The notes: a model not told the origin generated them from the letters alone. Positions 48,803 through 61,468 are shown, counted from the stretch's first letter. The stretch: DNA of 64,000 bases from Gordionus sp. m RMFG-2023 (GCF_954871325.1 NC_088779.1:13146846-13210845), one strand, 5' to 3'. A program made the numbers and translations.

Positions 48803-50704
48803 CATATATATTTAATATTAATATAATTATTTTTATGGGGTTTAGTTTTGCTTGTGTTGTTTAAATTTCAATATATAAACTATAAATATTGTATAAAATA
48901 ATTTTAATATTTTCTTGCGGCTATTTATTTCAACACATTAAATGGTTTTATTTTAAAATGAATGAATTATTTTATAGTGCTTATAATTCCAGATAATTAA
49001 ATTAATAATTATTTAAATTAAAAAAATTGTATTAAAACATATTTAGATTTTATGCCAATTTTTTTTAAAAAAAAATCTTTTTTCTTTGCCTCCAAATTTG
49101 GAAAATCTCGAGGCCCCGTGGGATTCCCACTAGACTTACTGGCCAGTCAGCTCTTGATGAGTTCCAATAAATTTATAAATAATTTGCCATAAGGAATATT
49201 CCTAAATTGCAGAACGTCCCTGAAATCATATAAAGTTTTATTTAAGATACAGTTTTATGCTTTGTTCGAAATTCATGAAAAACTCTTCTTGAAAGCTGAG
49301 GCAACCCGAATAAGGGACCATCTATAGTATTAAAATAATTGATAATTTTTTTTATTAATTTCTATCCATTTTACCTAAGACATTGTAACATAATATATAT
49401 AATGATAATGTTTATTTAAATTTTATTAAAATTGAAGAGGTCCATTTTCTGTATAAGAGGTTTTAAATATTAATGGGGGAAAAATGCAATTTAATTTAAT
49501 ACTAAATTTATTATATATATATGTGTAGATTTTTTTAGATCAATAATTTATGAAGATGGATAATAATTTCTAAAATAATCATTTCACCCCTGATATCTCA
49601 AAAATTATCTAGGTAAGGAGGGTGAAATTTTGCCCAAATATAGATTACAATAAATTATTTGCATCCAAAATTCCATAAAAATAGACAGGAGTCAGCTGAA
49701 TTAGATCGATTTGGCATATAATAACTTCAATTTTTCAAAATCATTTTTGTTTTGTTTTGTTAAATTTTTAATATTATGACAATGTAAAAAGATCGCGATT
49801 CTTTTTTTAAGATAATTTTGATCCTGATTTCCCTAAAGATCAGAATCTAGCAAATTATCTCAAATATAAAATTGATTGGAATTAAAATGTGTTAACTTAG
49901 TTTTTATCAAAGGGAGAGGAGATTGCAGTTTTCAGTAATCAGATTCACAAAATTCATAATAATCATATTTTTAAATTCCGTAAATTTTCACAAAAGAATC
50001 GATTTTTTAAAAAATGTTAAATTTGAATATCGTATCTAGATATAGATATACATTTTTACAAATGTTTCTAGATTACATATACAATTTTTAATTTAGGATT
50101 CTATTGTTAAATTCAAAGTGAGTTAAAAAAAATTCATTGAGCAAATATCACATCTGTAAACAAATATATAATAAAAATAATTTTTGTTAGAATTTAATAA
50201 TTATAATACAAAATATAGAATTAAATGTTATAAATAATTGTTATATTTTAATAATAAAACATTCTCAAAATTTTTGTTATTAAGGCACCCCCGTTTATCT
50301 GTATTATCATTAAATATATTAAAATCCTAAAACTCATCAAAAAAAATGATATAAAATTTATGATTGTCAAAATATTTATTATCTAAGTAGTGCCCCCAAA
50401 AATAATATTAAATTACTTGATTTCTTTTTGGAGATTGTCATAAATATTGATCTAAAAATTGATGTAATTAAAATAAATTATAATATGAAAATTACAATGT
50501 TGTTATCCATTGCGTTAAAATAAAATTTGTCTGATTTAATAAAAGTGTATCCAGATACAGATAACACATTTTGGTATAACAACTCTGATATATTGTAAAA
50601 TAAAACAAAATTGACAAGGATAATTATATTTAGTTTATTTATTACAAAAAAAATAACTAAAAAATATTATAAATTGTAATTTTTTTTAAATATAAATAAT
50701 AAAA
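48803..50704. other. non-coding stretch downstream of PSMD3
   Basis: No gene or bounded element was recognised. A less AT-rich block near 49100-49330 has no readable frame. Confidence 0.5.
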
Positions 50705-53700
50705 TCAAAAAAAATCATCGTCATCTGTTTCCGCTAATTGTTTAGCTATTTCTATATCCATTTGTTCTTTTTCTCGACGACCCTAATAAAAAGTATCAGT
50801 TTTGAAAATGAATGTATGATAAAAACTATTTGTATATACTTAGAGCTTTACAGAAACTATATTCCAAGTCCAGTCAAATTAGGGGAATTTTTTTATTCGA
50901 CCTATCCAATCCGAATATTATTATTTTTTCAAGAATCAGATTTTATCTTAGAAATAGGGCCTATCCGAAAAAATATCAAAGATGTTTTTAACTATTGAAA
51001 AATTATGAAAAAAGGAAAGCGAAAAAAATTATAGTTCGAGAAAGCAAAATAAGTTTTTTCTTGTTATTCTTGAAAAGAATATTATACAAATTTAGGGTAG
51101 CAAAATAAAAATAATTTAAAATTTCGACAAGGTTCAAATACCCCAGATTAAAATGAGAGAATGTCTGGTCGTGTCCAGTTAACCCGAGTTCAGTCAGATT
51201 TGACATTTTCGTGTAAAAAGCTCTACTAATATATCTACAAAAATATTAACAAAATCCAAATGTGCTAAGTTGTATTCAAACGTGTGGCAACTTTTCGATA
51301 GGATAGAAATTCTAACGTGATAACTCGAATGTCAAACACAAAATAAAATAATGAAGATAAGCTGCCACACTTTTAAAAGGAATAATTAAATTTCTAGCGA
51401 ACAAAATAATTTGAAATTAGAATATTCATTATTTATAATCGAAAGTAAAATATAATTCAAAATTAGAGCAAGAAAAACATGTAATGTGAAGTATACTTCA
51501 TTAGTTTCATTATCATCGTAATTTTTTGGTGGATATCGCAATGACTACAATAAAATAACATTTTTTTAAAAAAAATTTAACAAAAAATGTATATAGTATA
51601 GTTACTATAATTATTGCCACAAATTAGATATTTTATATAAAAAGTTAATCGAATAATAATATTTCCACCATTTGTTCTTTAGATATCCCGCGATGCAACG
51701 ATAACACTTTTTTAACCGATATCGATGCCAACATGGTATTGGCCTACTTAGGGCGACGCACCGAAAGGTCGTCATTTTACACTTCCTAGAATTCATCACC
51801 GAATATTTATATCACGCTAGGACGCCACCGATTTTCATATCGGAGCACGGCCAACGGAAAAATTTTTTAATATATTTTTTAAAACTATTACCAAAATATT
51901 ATATTAATAACAATAAAATTTAAATAAATAGAAGGTAATAATTTTAAATATTTCGATTCTAATCTAATCAGAGTTGGAAACCGGAATTGGAACCGAACCC
52001 CTTTTAACATTTTTAGAAACCAGCCCATTTTAAAATTTTCAAGAAAAGGTTTTAATAAAAGTGCAAGCAATTTATATATATTTGTTAAAATGTCGTGCGT
52101 GACCCATTTTTTTTAGGAAGCAGAAATGAAACCATTTTTCGTCAAAGTTGCAAATTCTGATCTTAACAAACACATCATTATCATTACATTAACAAAGTTA
52201 GCAAGAAAACATTCAGTGACAAACATAAATTATGATTCTATAAATGAATTAGAACTAAGGCTGTGCCAATATTAAATATAGGATCGGCACCGATATTTAG
52301 TGTTTTCAAAAAATATCGGATAAGGCCGATATTTTTTAATATTGTTTTTGGTTATTAGATTATAATTAAATTATATAATTTTTTTTATTTTATAATAATA
52401 AAATAAATGAAAGAAGCAAAATAATTTATTTGTTAAAATGTTTAAAAATTTATTATACTATTTTTTGTTATATACTCTGCAATAAGAAAGGTATTTAAAA
52501 TATCTAATGATTCACATTCAGCTAAAATTGTTAAACGGCTCGATTTCGAAAATTTTTAAAAACGGTTAACTCAAGATTTTTGCATAAAATAAATACTCAC
52601 CACATATGGCAGAAAGATTTGTGCTTCTATTGGCGAAATTTCGAGGATTAAAAAATATTTATTTTGTCAAAAATAGGCAAAATGGAGCTGTTTATAGATG
52701 GTAAATAAAAATCAATATAAATATAGGATTTGTTATTTTAATAATTTCGGATCTGATTGGCGAAAAATTTGTGCATCGGCACACTCCTAATTAGAACCCT
52801 ATTCCTATTGGATAACGTCATCCACTAAAATGTTATAAATTTTTGAAAAGGCAAGTGGATCAAAATTCTGCATGCCAAAAAATTATTTGTGCTCTAGCAA
52901 CTAGAACACTTAGTGATTTCGTTTTAAATTAGTTTATTTAAAAAATATTTACATATTATGATGATTTTATGAATGTTGACTATTAATAAATTAATCCCCA
53001 CCCAGATAAAAGTATTTTGCTTGCAAAAATTATTTTATATTTGCAATTTATTAAAAAAAATTGGTATTGTGACAGAGTTTTTTTTTTATAAAATAAGTTT
53101 TTATCTATAAACTGGAAGGAAGACTTTTCAAATGAGTTAAATATTGCAACATTTCTCTTGGGTAAAATTTAAGGTATATTCTGGAGAATGTACCATTAAT
53201 TATTCAAATTATGATAATTTTTTAACTTATTTTTTCAATGTTTATTTTCTATTAAATTTTCTTTTTTTATATCATAATCGATATGACCTGAAAAATCTTT
53301 ATTTAATGTATATTTATTTTTACATTTTTATTGTACGATTATAATAATCTAACGAAAAGATATATTTATATTATATAATAATCTAGAAGCCAAAAGTCAA
53401 AAAATAACTCAGTGAACCTGCATGAACTGGAGGGAAAAAACAATGGAGCAAGACCTCAATTTACCGATTGCCTTGGAATACCGATTCAAAAGGATTATCT
53501 TCCCTGAATAATACGATGACCTCTTGGCCGATTAATCAATCAAAGTGGGAGGAACAAAAAGGATGACTCCGAATTGAAATAAAAAATTATACATCTACTA
53601 GAACATAATAATGGATTGACGATAAAAAATATATTGGAAAATTTACCACCTTATCTCAAAATGAGTGATTCGGGAATATCTAGATGCGTTAAATTACTGG

Positions 53701-56700
53701 GATAAAGCAGGAAAGGGTTGGGAAATGAACCCAATAAACCCCAGATATTATCAATATTCGTAAAGAATATTTACTAAAAATGATGAAAGTGCCATTTCAA
53801 AATATATTCCATTTAGATAAAACAGGCTTCAATTCCCACTATGGATGGGCACCTCTGGGTAAGAGGCCACCCGTCAAAATCCCTCCTTCAAAGGGGAAAA
53901 ACAGATCGGTTTTGTGTACCATAGGAATTAATGGTCTCAAAAAAACAAGATTATAAACGGGGGAATTTACAGCAATAAAATTTAGAACTTACCTGGATGA
54001 ATTATCATCAATTTTGCCTTTTAATCTATTTATGGATAATGCGCCTATTAATCGTGCCCATATAAAACTCATTATCAAAATATAACATATCTTCCACCTT
54101 ATTCCCCGTACACTAAACCCCATTGAAAATATTTTTGGCGTTTTAAATAATCAATATCGATCTATAAAAACCAAAGCCAAACCAACAAATAACAGAATCC
54201 ATATAATAGAGACAATTACCAGCCTTTTGCTTAATTTAATCAATTATGATTTAAGAGCCTTCTACCATATACGTAACGATATATCGTAGATAGAATCCGA
54301 TCTATTACTTTGAACGACTAATTTAACAGATAATTACACTAGATTATTATACAACTTAGATATATATTTTAGTTATATTATTAAAAAATAAATATATTTA
54401 GTACTTTCATATTATGTGCAATACAAATAGAAAAATAAATATACATCATTAAATGAAGATTTCTCAAAACTATAATATAAAAAACGAAAATTTAATAGTA
54501 TGGAAGAAAAATTTATGCCTTTTATCTCTTTCACAGTCCTCGGCAAAGAGACTTTCTAAATCCCTTTCTGGCTTATAAAAAATTGGTGAGAATTTACCCC
54601 TCCCTTGGAGACTTCTCAAATACTTGAGACAAAACTCAGGCCATGAATGGCTCGAAGCTGTCCCAAGTGCCAATCTAGGTCTTTTGCTACCCGGCGAGGA
54701 GCTAAGGGTGGAAATAAGATATAGACTTGGCTGTGACATATGTCAACCTCATATATGCTATGGGAGTAGGAGAGACTCTGATTTTATGCACAGACATTGT
54801 CTAAGCTGTTTATGTTCTAAAGGCCGGTTTGGTGGACATAGGGCTATTAACTATAATCTCGGATAAATTAGGGTTGGCTCTAACTATCCTAAATTTCTGT
54901 ACAGGTCCACTTACCATTGTCGGATGGATCAGATGGGCTCACAAGCATTCCTTGGTTTCGAGGAAAACACATAATTTTGGACTTCACTTGTGTCTCCCAA
55001 TTTTCTTCTAATCCAAACATTGATCCGATTATTACAGCTGAAAGATCAAAAATTAGAAAGTATCATGACTTTCTGATTTTCAATCCTAGTTATTTCTACC
55101 AATGGGCCCCTAGGCTATCTTATTAAGATTTTAGGTAAAAAAATTTAATTTCTCAAACTAATGTTGATCATGGATTAGCTTTTAAAATGTTATAATCTCA
55201 AATCGCTGTATTTCGAGGCATCTTAGTTTCCTCAAAAAGTGTCCATTTTTTGCCCCTCCTCCCTCCCATGTATTTTAATATATTTATATATCATGCTGTT
55301 TTTTAATATAAATGAAGAGAATTAAATATTAAAAAAAAAATTAATAGAAAATAAACAATGAAATAATAGTAAAAATTATCATAATTAATGATACAAGCTC
55401 CAGAATATCAAAAAGAAATTGTGTATTTCTTAAACTCATTCAAAAAGTCTTCCAGTTTATAGATAAAAACTTACTTTATAAAAATATCTGTCAAAAACAC
55501 ATTTTTTTAATAAATTGCAACTGTGTTTTTCTTTTAATATTTTTTGCAAGTCAAATACTTTTATCTGGATAGGGATTAATTTAATCATCAATTCATTGCT
55601 AATAAATATGATTAGTGTTTCCCAAATTTTAGTAAACGAAGAATGAGAACTAACTATGGAAGAAGAATTAAACAATGAAAGGTATGAGCCACAGAGAACA
55701 CGTGATCTTAGCAAATTTAAACAAGAGTTTACTTTGTTTAAGAATACTGGAAAGCGTATGAAAATCTTCAGACTAAAATCCATTACAGCAGGATTCTGAA
55801 AAAAAACCTTCTCGGTGCATGCTGCACCAAAAAAGGATCTAATTATTCAAGAATCATTATTCATTGATTTTTTTAAAAAATATTATTATTTAAGCGGAAA
55901 AAAAATAAAAAATTAAATTATTGAATCAAAATATAAAAATGTTAATGAAAAAAATATGTTAACAAAATTAAATAAATAATTTGAAAATATAAATTTATTT
56001 TGACTGAGTCATTAATTTTAGATTTAGGATTCTTGGAATCTCAAAAATTCAGAAACCCTAGTTATTTAAAATAAAATATAGTATTAGCATGTATATCTTA
56101 GTTGTATATATTATATGAAAAAATGTCATTGCGCTAATTATCGACGTCTTTGACGACAGCTAAAAAGCGATGGCCGTCGATTTGATTTATTCTTACATCT
56201 GGTTGGCTGCCGCTTATTTCATCAGCGCCAATCTCTACCGATACCAAACAAAAAAGAATAATGTAGAATATTTACTGGGGAAAAAAGCAAATTATAACAA
56301 TATTGTAATTATTGCAAAAAAGTATCAACTGTTAACAAAAGTATCGCCTGAAATATACAAATATTTTTCTGCTCACTTAGCTTTTCAACTACATCGTAAT
56401 CATTTTAATAAATAAATATAATATATATATATGTTAGCATGTCAATGCATTTTTTTCCGAATTTTGATTCAAGAGTTTAATATTGTATGATAATTCCGCC
56501 ATTTTAAAATAGCGGATCTGCAAATCACAATATTTAAAAATATTTGTTTATACCTAACTAAAAAGAATATATCTCAAAATAGCATCCCAACTTTAATAAT
56601 ATAATAACATTTATTTCTATAAAATTTATCAAAATTATGATGGCGGTAAACCTTGACACATCGCTCGTGAATATCCAAGCAAAAATTGATCCTCTCGTGA

Positions 56701-59700
56701 AAAATCTTGCAAGGCTCTTCCTCTGCACCCTCTCCCAGGGTACCGTAGGTGTCATTAAAATAATCCTTTCTATCCATAGCTTCTTTTCCAGCTTGATCAC
56801 CCAAAGCAGCGTATTTTCCGTTAACCAGGTATACTCCACCGGTTTTTTCTTTACCGTTATCGTTGTGCTGTACGGAGGCCTCTATGACCTTGTCTCTTAT
56901 AGCCTTAGCGAGAATATATTCACAATCCCCTACACTATTTTTGGCCGTTTTCAAATTCAATTTTGCCGCTATATCTGGAAGAGAGACGCGAGAATATGCG
57001 CAATTTATTTTCTTAATGCCAGTCTTGAGCACGTTTCGTCTCAATCTAATGATGAGGGTATAGGTTGAATCGGCCAGAAATTTGGATTCGTACTTTTGTA
57101 GAACGTTGGAAAAAAACTCTATGTCGCCTAACCTGACAGCTTTAAGGTGTTATGAATGAATTAATGACGTGAAGTGTATAAAAAATATGTGTGCTAAGGT
57201 AATAAATTTTTAAAAAATTTAGGATTTAAATTAATTATTAAGATTAGGTGGTAGGCAATATAAGAATTAAAATAATATTTTAAAAATTCAATATCCTTTG
57301 ACCTTGCGTTAACTGGAAGTAGGGTAAAAGTGATTTCTTCAATGAAGGATCTTTAAAAAGATTTCTCTCGGGTATTTCGCCCAGAAGCAATTGAACCACG
57401 ATTGCTAATTTATTTATCTTGTAAAAATAAAAAGAAACCTTAAAAATAAATATTCAAAGACAGAAAAAAATTGTATAAACCCTGCAACATTTTTTTTATA
57501 TCGATCCTAAAAGTCGATATTTACACAATTTTTTAAGCTTTTGATAACGTTCTAAATTTCTGGGTCTTAGAAAAATGTTAGAAACGGGTTATAATTGTAT
57601 TTAGTTATAAAAAAATATCGTACAGCTTGCTTAAATCCTATAGCTAATAATTGTGGTCCTTTTCTAGAGGCTTGTAACAAATTTTTTTGAGCTACGGAAT
57701 ATTCCAAATGAATTGCTTTTATATGTCCTAAAATAAAATTTATATAAAGCATAATGTGATATTTACATAGAATATAAATTCTAATTTATTTTTAACAACT
57801 CGATTGGAGTGATGGGTATTGAGATATAGGATAGATTGATAGTGGAATTCGTCCCACACGATTTAACATCTTTTAATGAGATCAATTTTTCTTAATCAAA
57901 ATCAAGAATTCTTAGAATCATAAATAAAAAATCGATCAGCTGTTAAATCTTGTCGGATCGTGGGGTTAGGGCTTGTATTGACAAATCTCATTTTAATATT
58001 TTCCTGGTCCCGTATCCCAGCTAAAATTTTATCGAGTCCAGAACCCTGAAAAAAAACGAATCAAATAATATATGTTTTATTGATATAATACGATGCCAAT
58101 ATTTCGAATAATTCGTATAAATAATTATTTAGTCTATAAACCTTTTTTCAAACAATCCTGAGTAACCGCAACCACGAGTAAAAGTAACTCTTATTGCCCT
58201 CAATTTATTATATGAAAAAATAATATCTATTTTTTTGTTTAAAATTTCATTTTAATGCATCCATAGTTTCGTATCAATGGAGTCGCTAGTTTTTTTAAAC
58301 TATAAGCCTTTCTTTAAAAATAAAGCTATATCTTCGCAAAGCAATATTAAAAAATTTGCCGAAACAGTGTCAGGTCAATTTTTCGCTCTAATAATATCTC
58401 AATTTTTTAAAATTTATTGTTGGAGTAAGCAAAGATTATACTAAAAATGAAGGATGAGGAACAAGTAAAAAAAATATGACAGGGAAGGCGAATTTTATCT
58501 ACTTTGAAGAAGTAAATGATGATTAGCTACTAATTTTTATGGATATTGCAGGATAAAAAGAATACTTTCTTTTACATTCTCAACTTTATTAAAAACATAG
58601 GCAAATAATGTTTCTTCACATAATTGCATTTTCATTGCAGATAAAATCAGGGATCCAAAACCGAACTTTTAAACCGGTTTTACCTTTATTATTTACAGAG
58701 CCTAAACCAAAACTGAAAGGTAAAAATTTTGTCCGAACCTTTAAAAATGTATATGAACCGGTTTGAACCTTTTGGTATCCAAACTCTTTTAAAGTACATA
58801 AATAATCGATTTGATTGATAGTGTCGATTTTGAATAATTTTATTTATACACATTATATGTCAATAAAGTTTTGATTGGACATAATGATATTATTATGAAT
58901 ATATATATTTTATCAGAAGAATTTATTATTTCGTTTTTACTAAATTTAAAGAGTTGTTTTTATATTCAAATTGTGGGTAATCATTTTTAAAGACTAATGA
59001 AAGTAATAAAACGACTTATCGAGGAATATAGGACTACAATTGATAGTATCAGTAAGTATTTTTAGCTATTTTGTATGCTATTTGACAGGCCAACGATCCA
59101 AGTTATTGTATAGAAATGTTCTCAACATTTATTCCTTCTCTTTATAAATATAATTTGATATAAGGGAATATTGAAAATATTTTAATTGTAATATCACTCA
59201 ATATTATTTTTTGGGAATAGGGACAAAATTTTAAGATGTTTAATTAACATAACTCTTATAAGGTTATATGTGAAAACATTTAAACCAGGTTTTAAATGTT
59301 CACAACCGAACCAATATCATTAATTCTTACGTGTGAACCTAAGCCTCAACCGATATTCGTTATGGTTCGGATCATTGGAAAAACAAATATAGTTAGAAGA
59401 AATACAAGTAAAAATGAGACATCACTATCAGCAATAACTTTAAGTTTAGTTTAATAATTTTAAAATATAATAATTTGCATTAATAAAGAGATACTAATAA
59501 ATTCTAACTTACCATCAATAAAATATAAGAATAATTTTGTTAAACATGATGTTATATATTTTGAAATGATAAAAATATTGAATTTGTCCTATATGGGTAC
59601 ATAAAAGATGTAGTGGGAAAAAAGGCAATTTGATGTTAGAAAGAATGACCTTTATTTGTAAAACATGCATGAAAGGGATACATAATAATGATAACCTAAA

Positions 59701-60596
59701 AAATGGTGGTCTGGATATTGGCAATGGGTTAACCCTAGAAAAAGTGGATAAGTTTTGTTATTTAGGTGATATGCTAAACGCAGATGGTGGTGTAGATTCT
59801 GCTGTTGTTGCAAGGGTCAGACAAGCTTGGAAGAAGTTCAGAGAGATGTCATCTATTCTTACAAATAAAAAAGTTTCTCTGAAGTTAAAGGGGAAAGTTT
59901 ACGTAAGCTGCGTGAGGAGTTGTTTAGTTTATGGCGGTGAAACATGGGCAATGAAAGCAATTCACGAAGCCAAATTAGAAAGAACAGAGATGAGGATGGT
60001 TAGATGGATGTGTGGGGTATCTCTGAGAGAGAGAAAAACTAGCAAGGAATTGCGAGCAAGATTAGGTATAGAAATGATTGGTATGGTAATGCGACGAAAT
60101 AGACTAAGATGGTTTGGGCATGTGGAACGTATGACAAGATATGACTGGGTAAAGAGATGCACAATGATGGAAGTAGGAGGATCAAGACCTAGAGGAAGAC
60201 CCAAGATGACGTGGACAAATGTGATAGCGGCGGATATGAGAAGCTTGAATCTTACAAGTATTGATGCTCAGGACCGTCAAAAATGGAAAAGAAAAATCAG
60301 AGGGAAAACTGGCTTACCCGGGTAAACCTGGAAATCGCCATAAAACGGAGAAGAAGAAGAAGAATTTAATTTGTCTATTTTTAATAATTTGTTAAATTTA
60401 ATTACCTATGTAATAATAATATCTTGCCCATTCATTATTATTTGCAGTTTCCGGAAAATTCGTTTTTGCTGCAAAAATGTCAGCTTGATTGTAAAGTTTA
60501 TATAATAAGTAGTTCCTAAGAATCAGATTAATTAAAACTGCCAGACCATCATTGTCTTTCCTCAGGGTGCATGTTCTAAATCGTGCTAATAGAAAT
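50705..60596 (-). CDS. PSMD3: 26S proteasome regulatory subunit 3 (Rpn3), 3' six exons, 5' incomplete
   Basis: PSMD3 is a PCI-domain scaffold subunit of the 19S lid. Exons: 60596-60406, 57727-57624, 57417-57303, 57139-56652, 51544-51497, 50782-50705; phases agree at every junction. Landmarks in order are [20 protein letters not shown] and [36 protein letters not shown] and [23 protein letters not shown] and [46 protein letters not shown] and [30 protein letters not shown]; and the acidic end ETDDDDFF. These follow human PSMD3 closely. About 27-30 extra residues (…[20 protein letters not shown]…) sit between VIEAS and FHERINF. The introns of 2.7 and 5.1 kb are filled with LINE, hAT and mariner pieces. 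The N-terminal part was not found and probably lies beyond 64000. Confidence 0.93.
51683..51789 (+). other. exon-like frame inside a PSMD3 intron
   Basis: After a good acceptor (tttgttctttag) the + strand reads [20 protein letters not shown] then [14 protein letters not shown] and a stop. Composition is less AT-rich than around it. No family is recognised and no partner exon was found; it may be a fragment of an unidentified transposon. Confidence 0.2.
52256..52789. mobile_element. 534-bp non-autonomous hAT in a PSMD3 intron
   Basis: TAAGGCTGTGCCAAT and the reverse complement of the right end, TTAGGAGTGTGCCGATG, are imperfect inverted repeats. The flanking octamer ATTAGAAC is perfectly duplicated (52248-52255, 52790-52797). 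CGGCACCGATA/CGGATAAGGCCGATA motifs sit near the left end. No coding sequence. Confidence 0.85.
53374..54351 (+). mobile_element. Tc1/mariner-type element in a PSMD3 intron
   Basis: TATAATAATCTAG at the left and CTAGATTATTATA at the right form short inverted repeats that include TA targets. Length (978 bp) is normal for Tc1/mariner. The + strand carries a helix-turn-helix segment ([20 protein letters not shown]) and a DDE_3-type transposase with several stops. Confidence 0.75.
53590..54290 (+). pseudogene. Tc1/mariner transposase (DDE_3) remnant
   Basis: Catalytic blocks in order: [18 protein letters not shown] (first Asp), [17 protein letters not shown] (second Asp), and [17 protein letters not shown] (the Glu after NPI). 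In the family these form the DDE triad that cuts at TA. At least four in-frame stops (for example after LKKTRL and after IIKI) show it is dead. The N-terminus before about 53590 is not readable. Confidence 0.75.
54530..55126 (+). pseudogene. LINE-like retroelement C-terminal region
   Basis: The + strand reads [60 protein letters not shown]; then after frame changes [28 protein letters not shown] and [13 protein letters not shown]. This order (AWL.A.P...LGL, a CxC/H-x-C zinc-binding block, then DG..L.PW..GK....D.TC and A...KI.KY) is what I recall from C-termini of reverse transcriptases in many invertebrate elements; the last part looks like a restriction-like nuclease fold. No RT core is present, so this is a 5'-truncated copy. 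Confidence 0.55.
55640..55910 (+). pseudogene. hAT C-terminal remnant
   Basis: The frame [20 protein letters not shown] then [20 protein letters not shown], and after a break [16 protein letters not shown] and [11 protein letters not shown], mirrors the end of a hAT family with ...E...F..TGKR...L..LY..L..I.P.S...ERAFS..G. Nothing else of the element is visible. Confidence 0.45.
56170..56415 (+). CDS. possible small membrane protein, 81 aa, in a PSMD3 intron
   Basis: ATG at 56170 opens an 81-codon frame with a hydrophobic segment at residues 5-21 ([17 protein letters not shown]) that could be a signal anchor, followed by a basic region (RYQTKKNN) and a polar rest. Sequence just upstream is CpG-containing (ATTATCGACGTCTTTGACGA), unlike its surroundings. 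It lies on the strand opposite PSMD3, in its largest intron. No homologue is recognised; it may be a lineage-specific gene or a transposon piece. Confidence 0.3.
   Translation: MAVDLIYSYIWLAAAYFISANLYRYQTKKNNVEYLLGKKANYNNIVIIAKKYQLLTKVSPEIYKYFSAHLAFQLHRNHFNK
58645..59400. repeat. degenerate CAGGGATCC / GGTTCGG repeat in a PSMD3 intron
   Basis: CAGGGATCCAAAACCGAAC at 58648, AAACCGGTTTTACC, and GGTTCGGATC near 59363 resemble the inner arms of the element at 37921-39876 and the block at 8540-8899. A clean inverted pair and a target duplication were not found. Confidence 0.35.
59600..60365 (+). mobile_element. RTE-type LINE, 5'-truncated, in a PSMD3 intron
   Basis: A single intact frame of about 230 codons (59630-60325) is the C-terminal part of an RTE-like reverse transcriptase: [91 protein letters not shown]. 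The element ends in a (GAA)n tract (AGAAGAAGAAGAA), a usual RTE-style tail. RT core and endonuclease are missing (5' truncation). The intact frame indicates a recent insertion, on the strand opposite PSMD3. Confidence 0.88.
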
Positions 60597-60915
60597 CTAT
60601 ATAAAAATAATTAAAATTTATTCTGCATTTATTTACTAATATTCATGTATTTATTTGTTCTAAAAATTTTATAATCAAATTTATCCATTTTAAAGCTAGA
60701 CTATATTCATAATGGTAATATTGGATTAGTGTCGATATACATTAAGCCTATCAGATGCCGATTATAATAATAAGAGTTTTATAACATTAGGATATATTGA
60801 GGAAACTTAATTTTTTTATTAAGTATTATAAATAAAATTTCAAGTAAAATAGATAAAATTAGTAAGATGGATATTTATATAAAATTAAATTTGATCGTGA
60901 ACCCAATAAATATAT

Positions 60916-61164
60916 CAGAGACCTGCAAGCCCGGGTACACGGGCCGGGACGTATTTTAATTTTTTAAATATACCCAGGTTGGGTTTAAAATTTTTTTTAG
61001 TATATTTTAAATGGCCATTATTAGCTATAACAATTAATAATAAATACAATATTTTTTATAAAATCCTGGCTGGACCTGAAAATTAAAAAAAAAAAATTCT
61101 GGCCGGGGCAGGCATTAAAAAAACCTATGCTAAGACGTGCAAATGGTACCTCTGCAAGTCTCTT
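60916..61164. repeat. second copy of the CAGAGACYTGCA MITE
   Basis: It starts CAGAGACCTGCAAGCCCGGG and ends TGCAAGTCTCTT; AAATATAT flanks both sides (60908-60915, 61165-61172), although A/T bias weakens this. Internally it shares GGCCATTATTAGCTATAA with 26749-27046. Confidence 0.7.
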
Positions 61165-61347
61165 AAATATATTTATTAATAAAGAAAGATATCTATAAAC
61201 TTGATAAAACAGCATCAAATATTGATAATCTACTGTGAATCTTTATAGAATAATTTATACAAGATGTCAAAACCGAAGCACTTTAAGGCACCTTCAGCAA
61301 ATAATTTTCCCGTGTATCAGTTTCTAGCGCTGTAGAGATATTGATAG

Positions 61348-61468
61348 TAGTGATCTGCATCGGGCCTATTTTTCAAGCAAGCCCGACTTGGCCCGAAAAA
61401 TTTGTGCAGCCCGACCCAAATTTTTTTTGGCTAGGCCCGATCTCAAATGAGTGATTTGCAGATCTCTA
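61348..61468. repeat. 121-bp MITE with TAGWGATCTGCA ends
   Basis: TAGTGATCTGCATCGGGCC and the inverse TAGAGATCTGCAAATCAC are its ends. Octamers ATTGATAG (61340-61347) and ATTAATAG (61469-61476) match at 7 of 8. GGCCCGA-type blocks sit inside. It probably derives from the same broad hAT group as the GC-rich-end elements. Confidence 0.7.

Noticed and set aside
56637-57068. 143-codon + strand frame
   Set aside because: It is the antisense shadow of the large PSMD3 exon, whose - strand reading is conserved.
60700-60800. Possible earlier PSMD3 exon (SYYYNRH on the - strand)
   Set aside because: Only a three-tyrosine resemblance to CYYYHARVYE; the following residues do not match and no splice sites fit.
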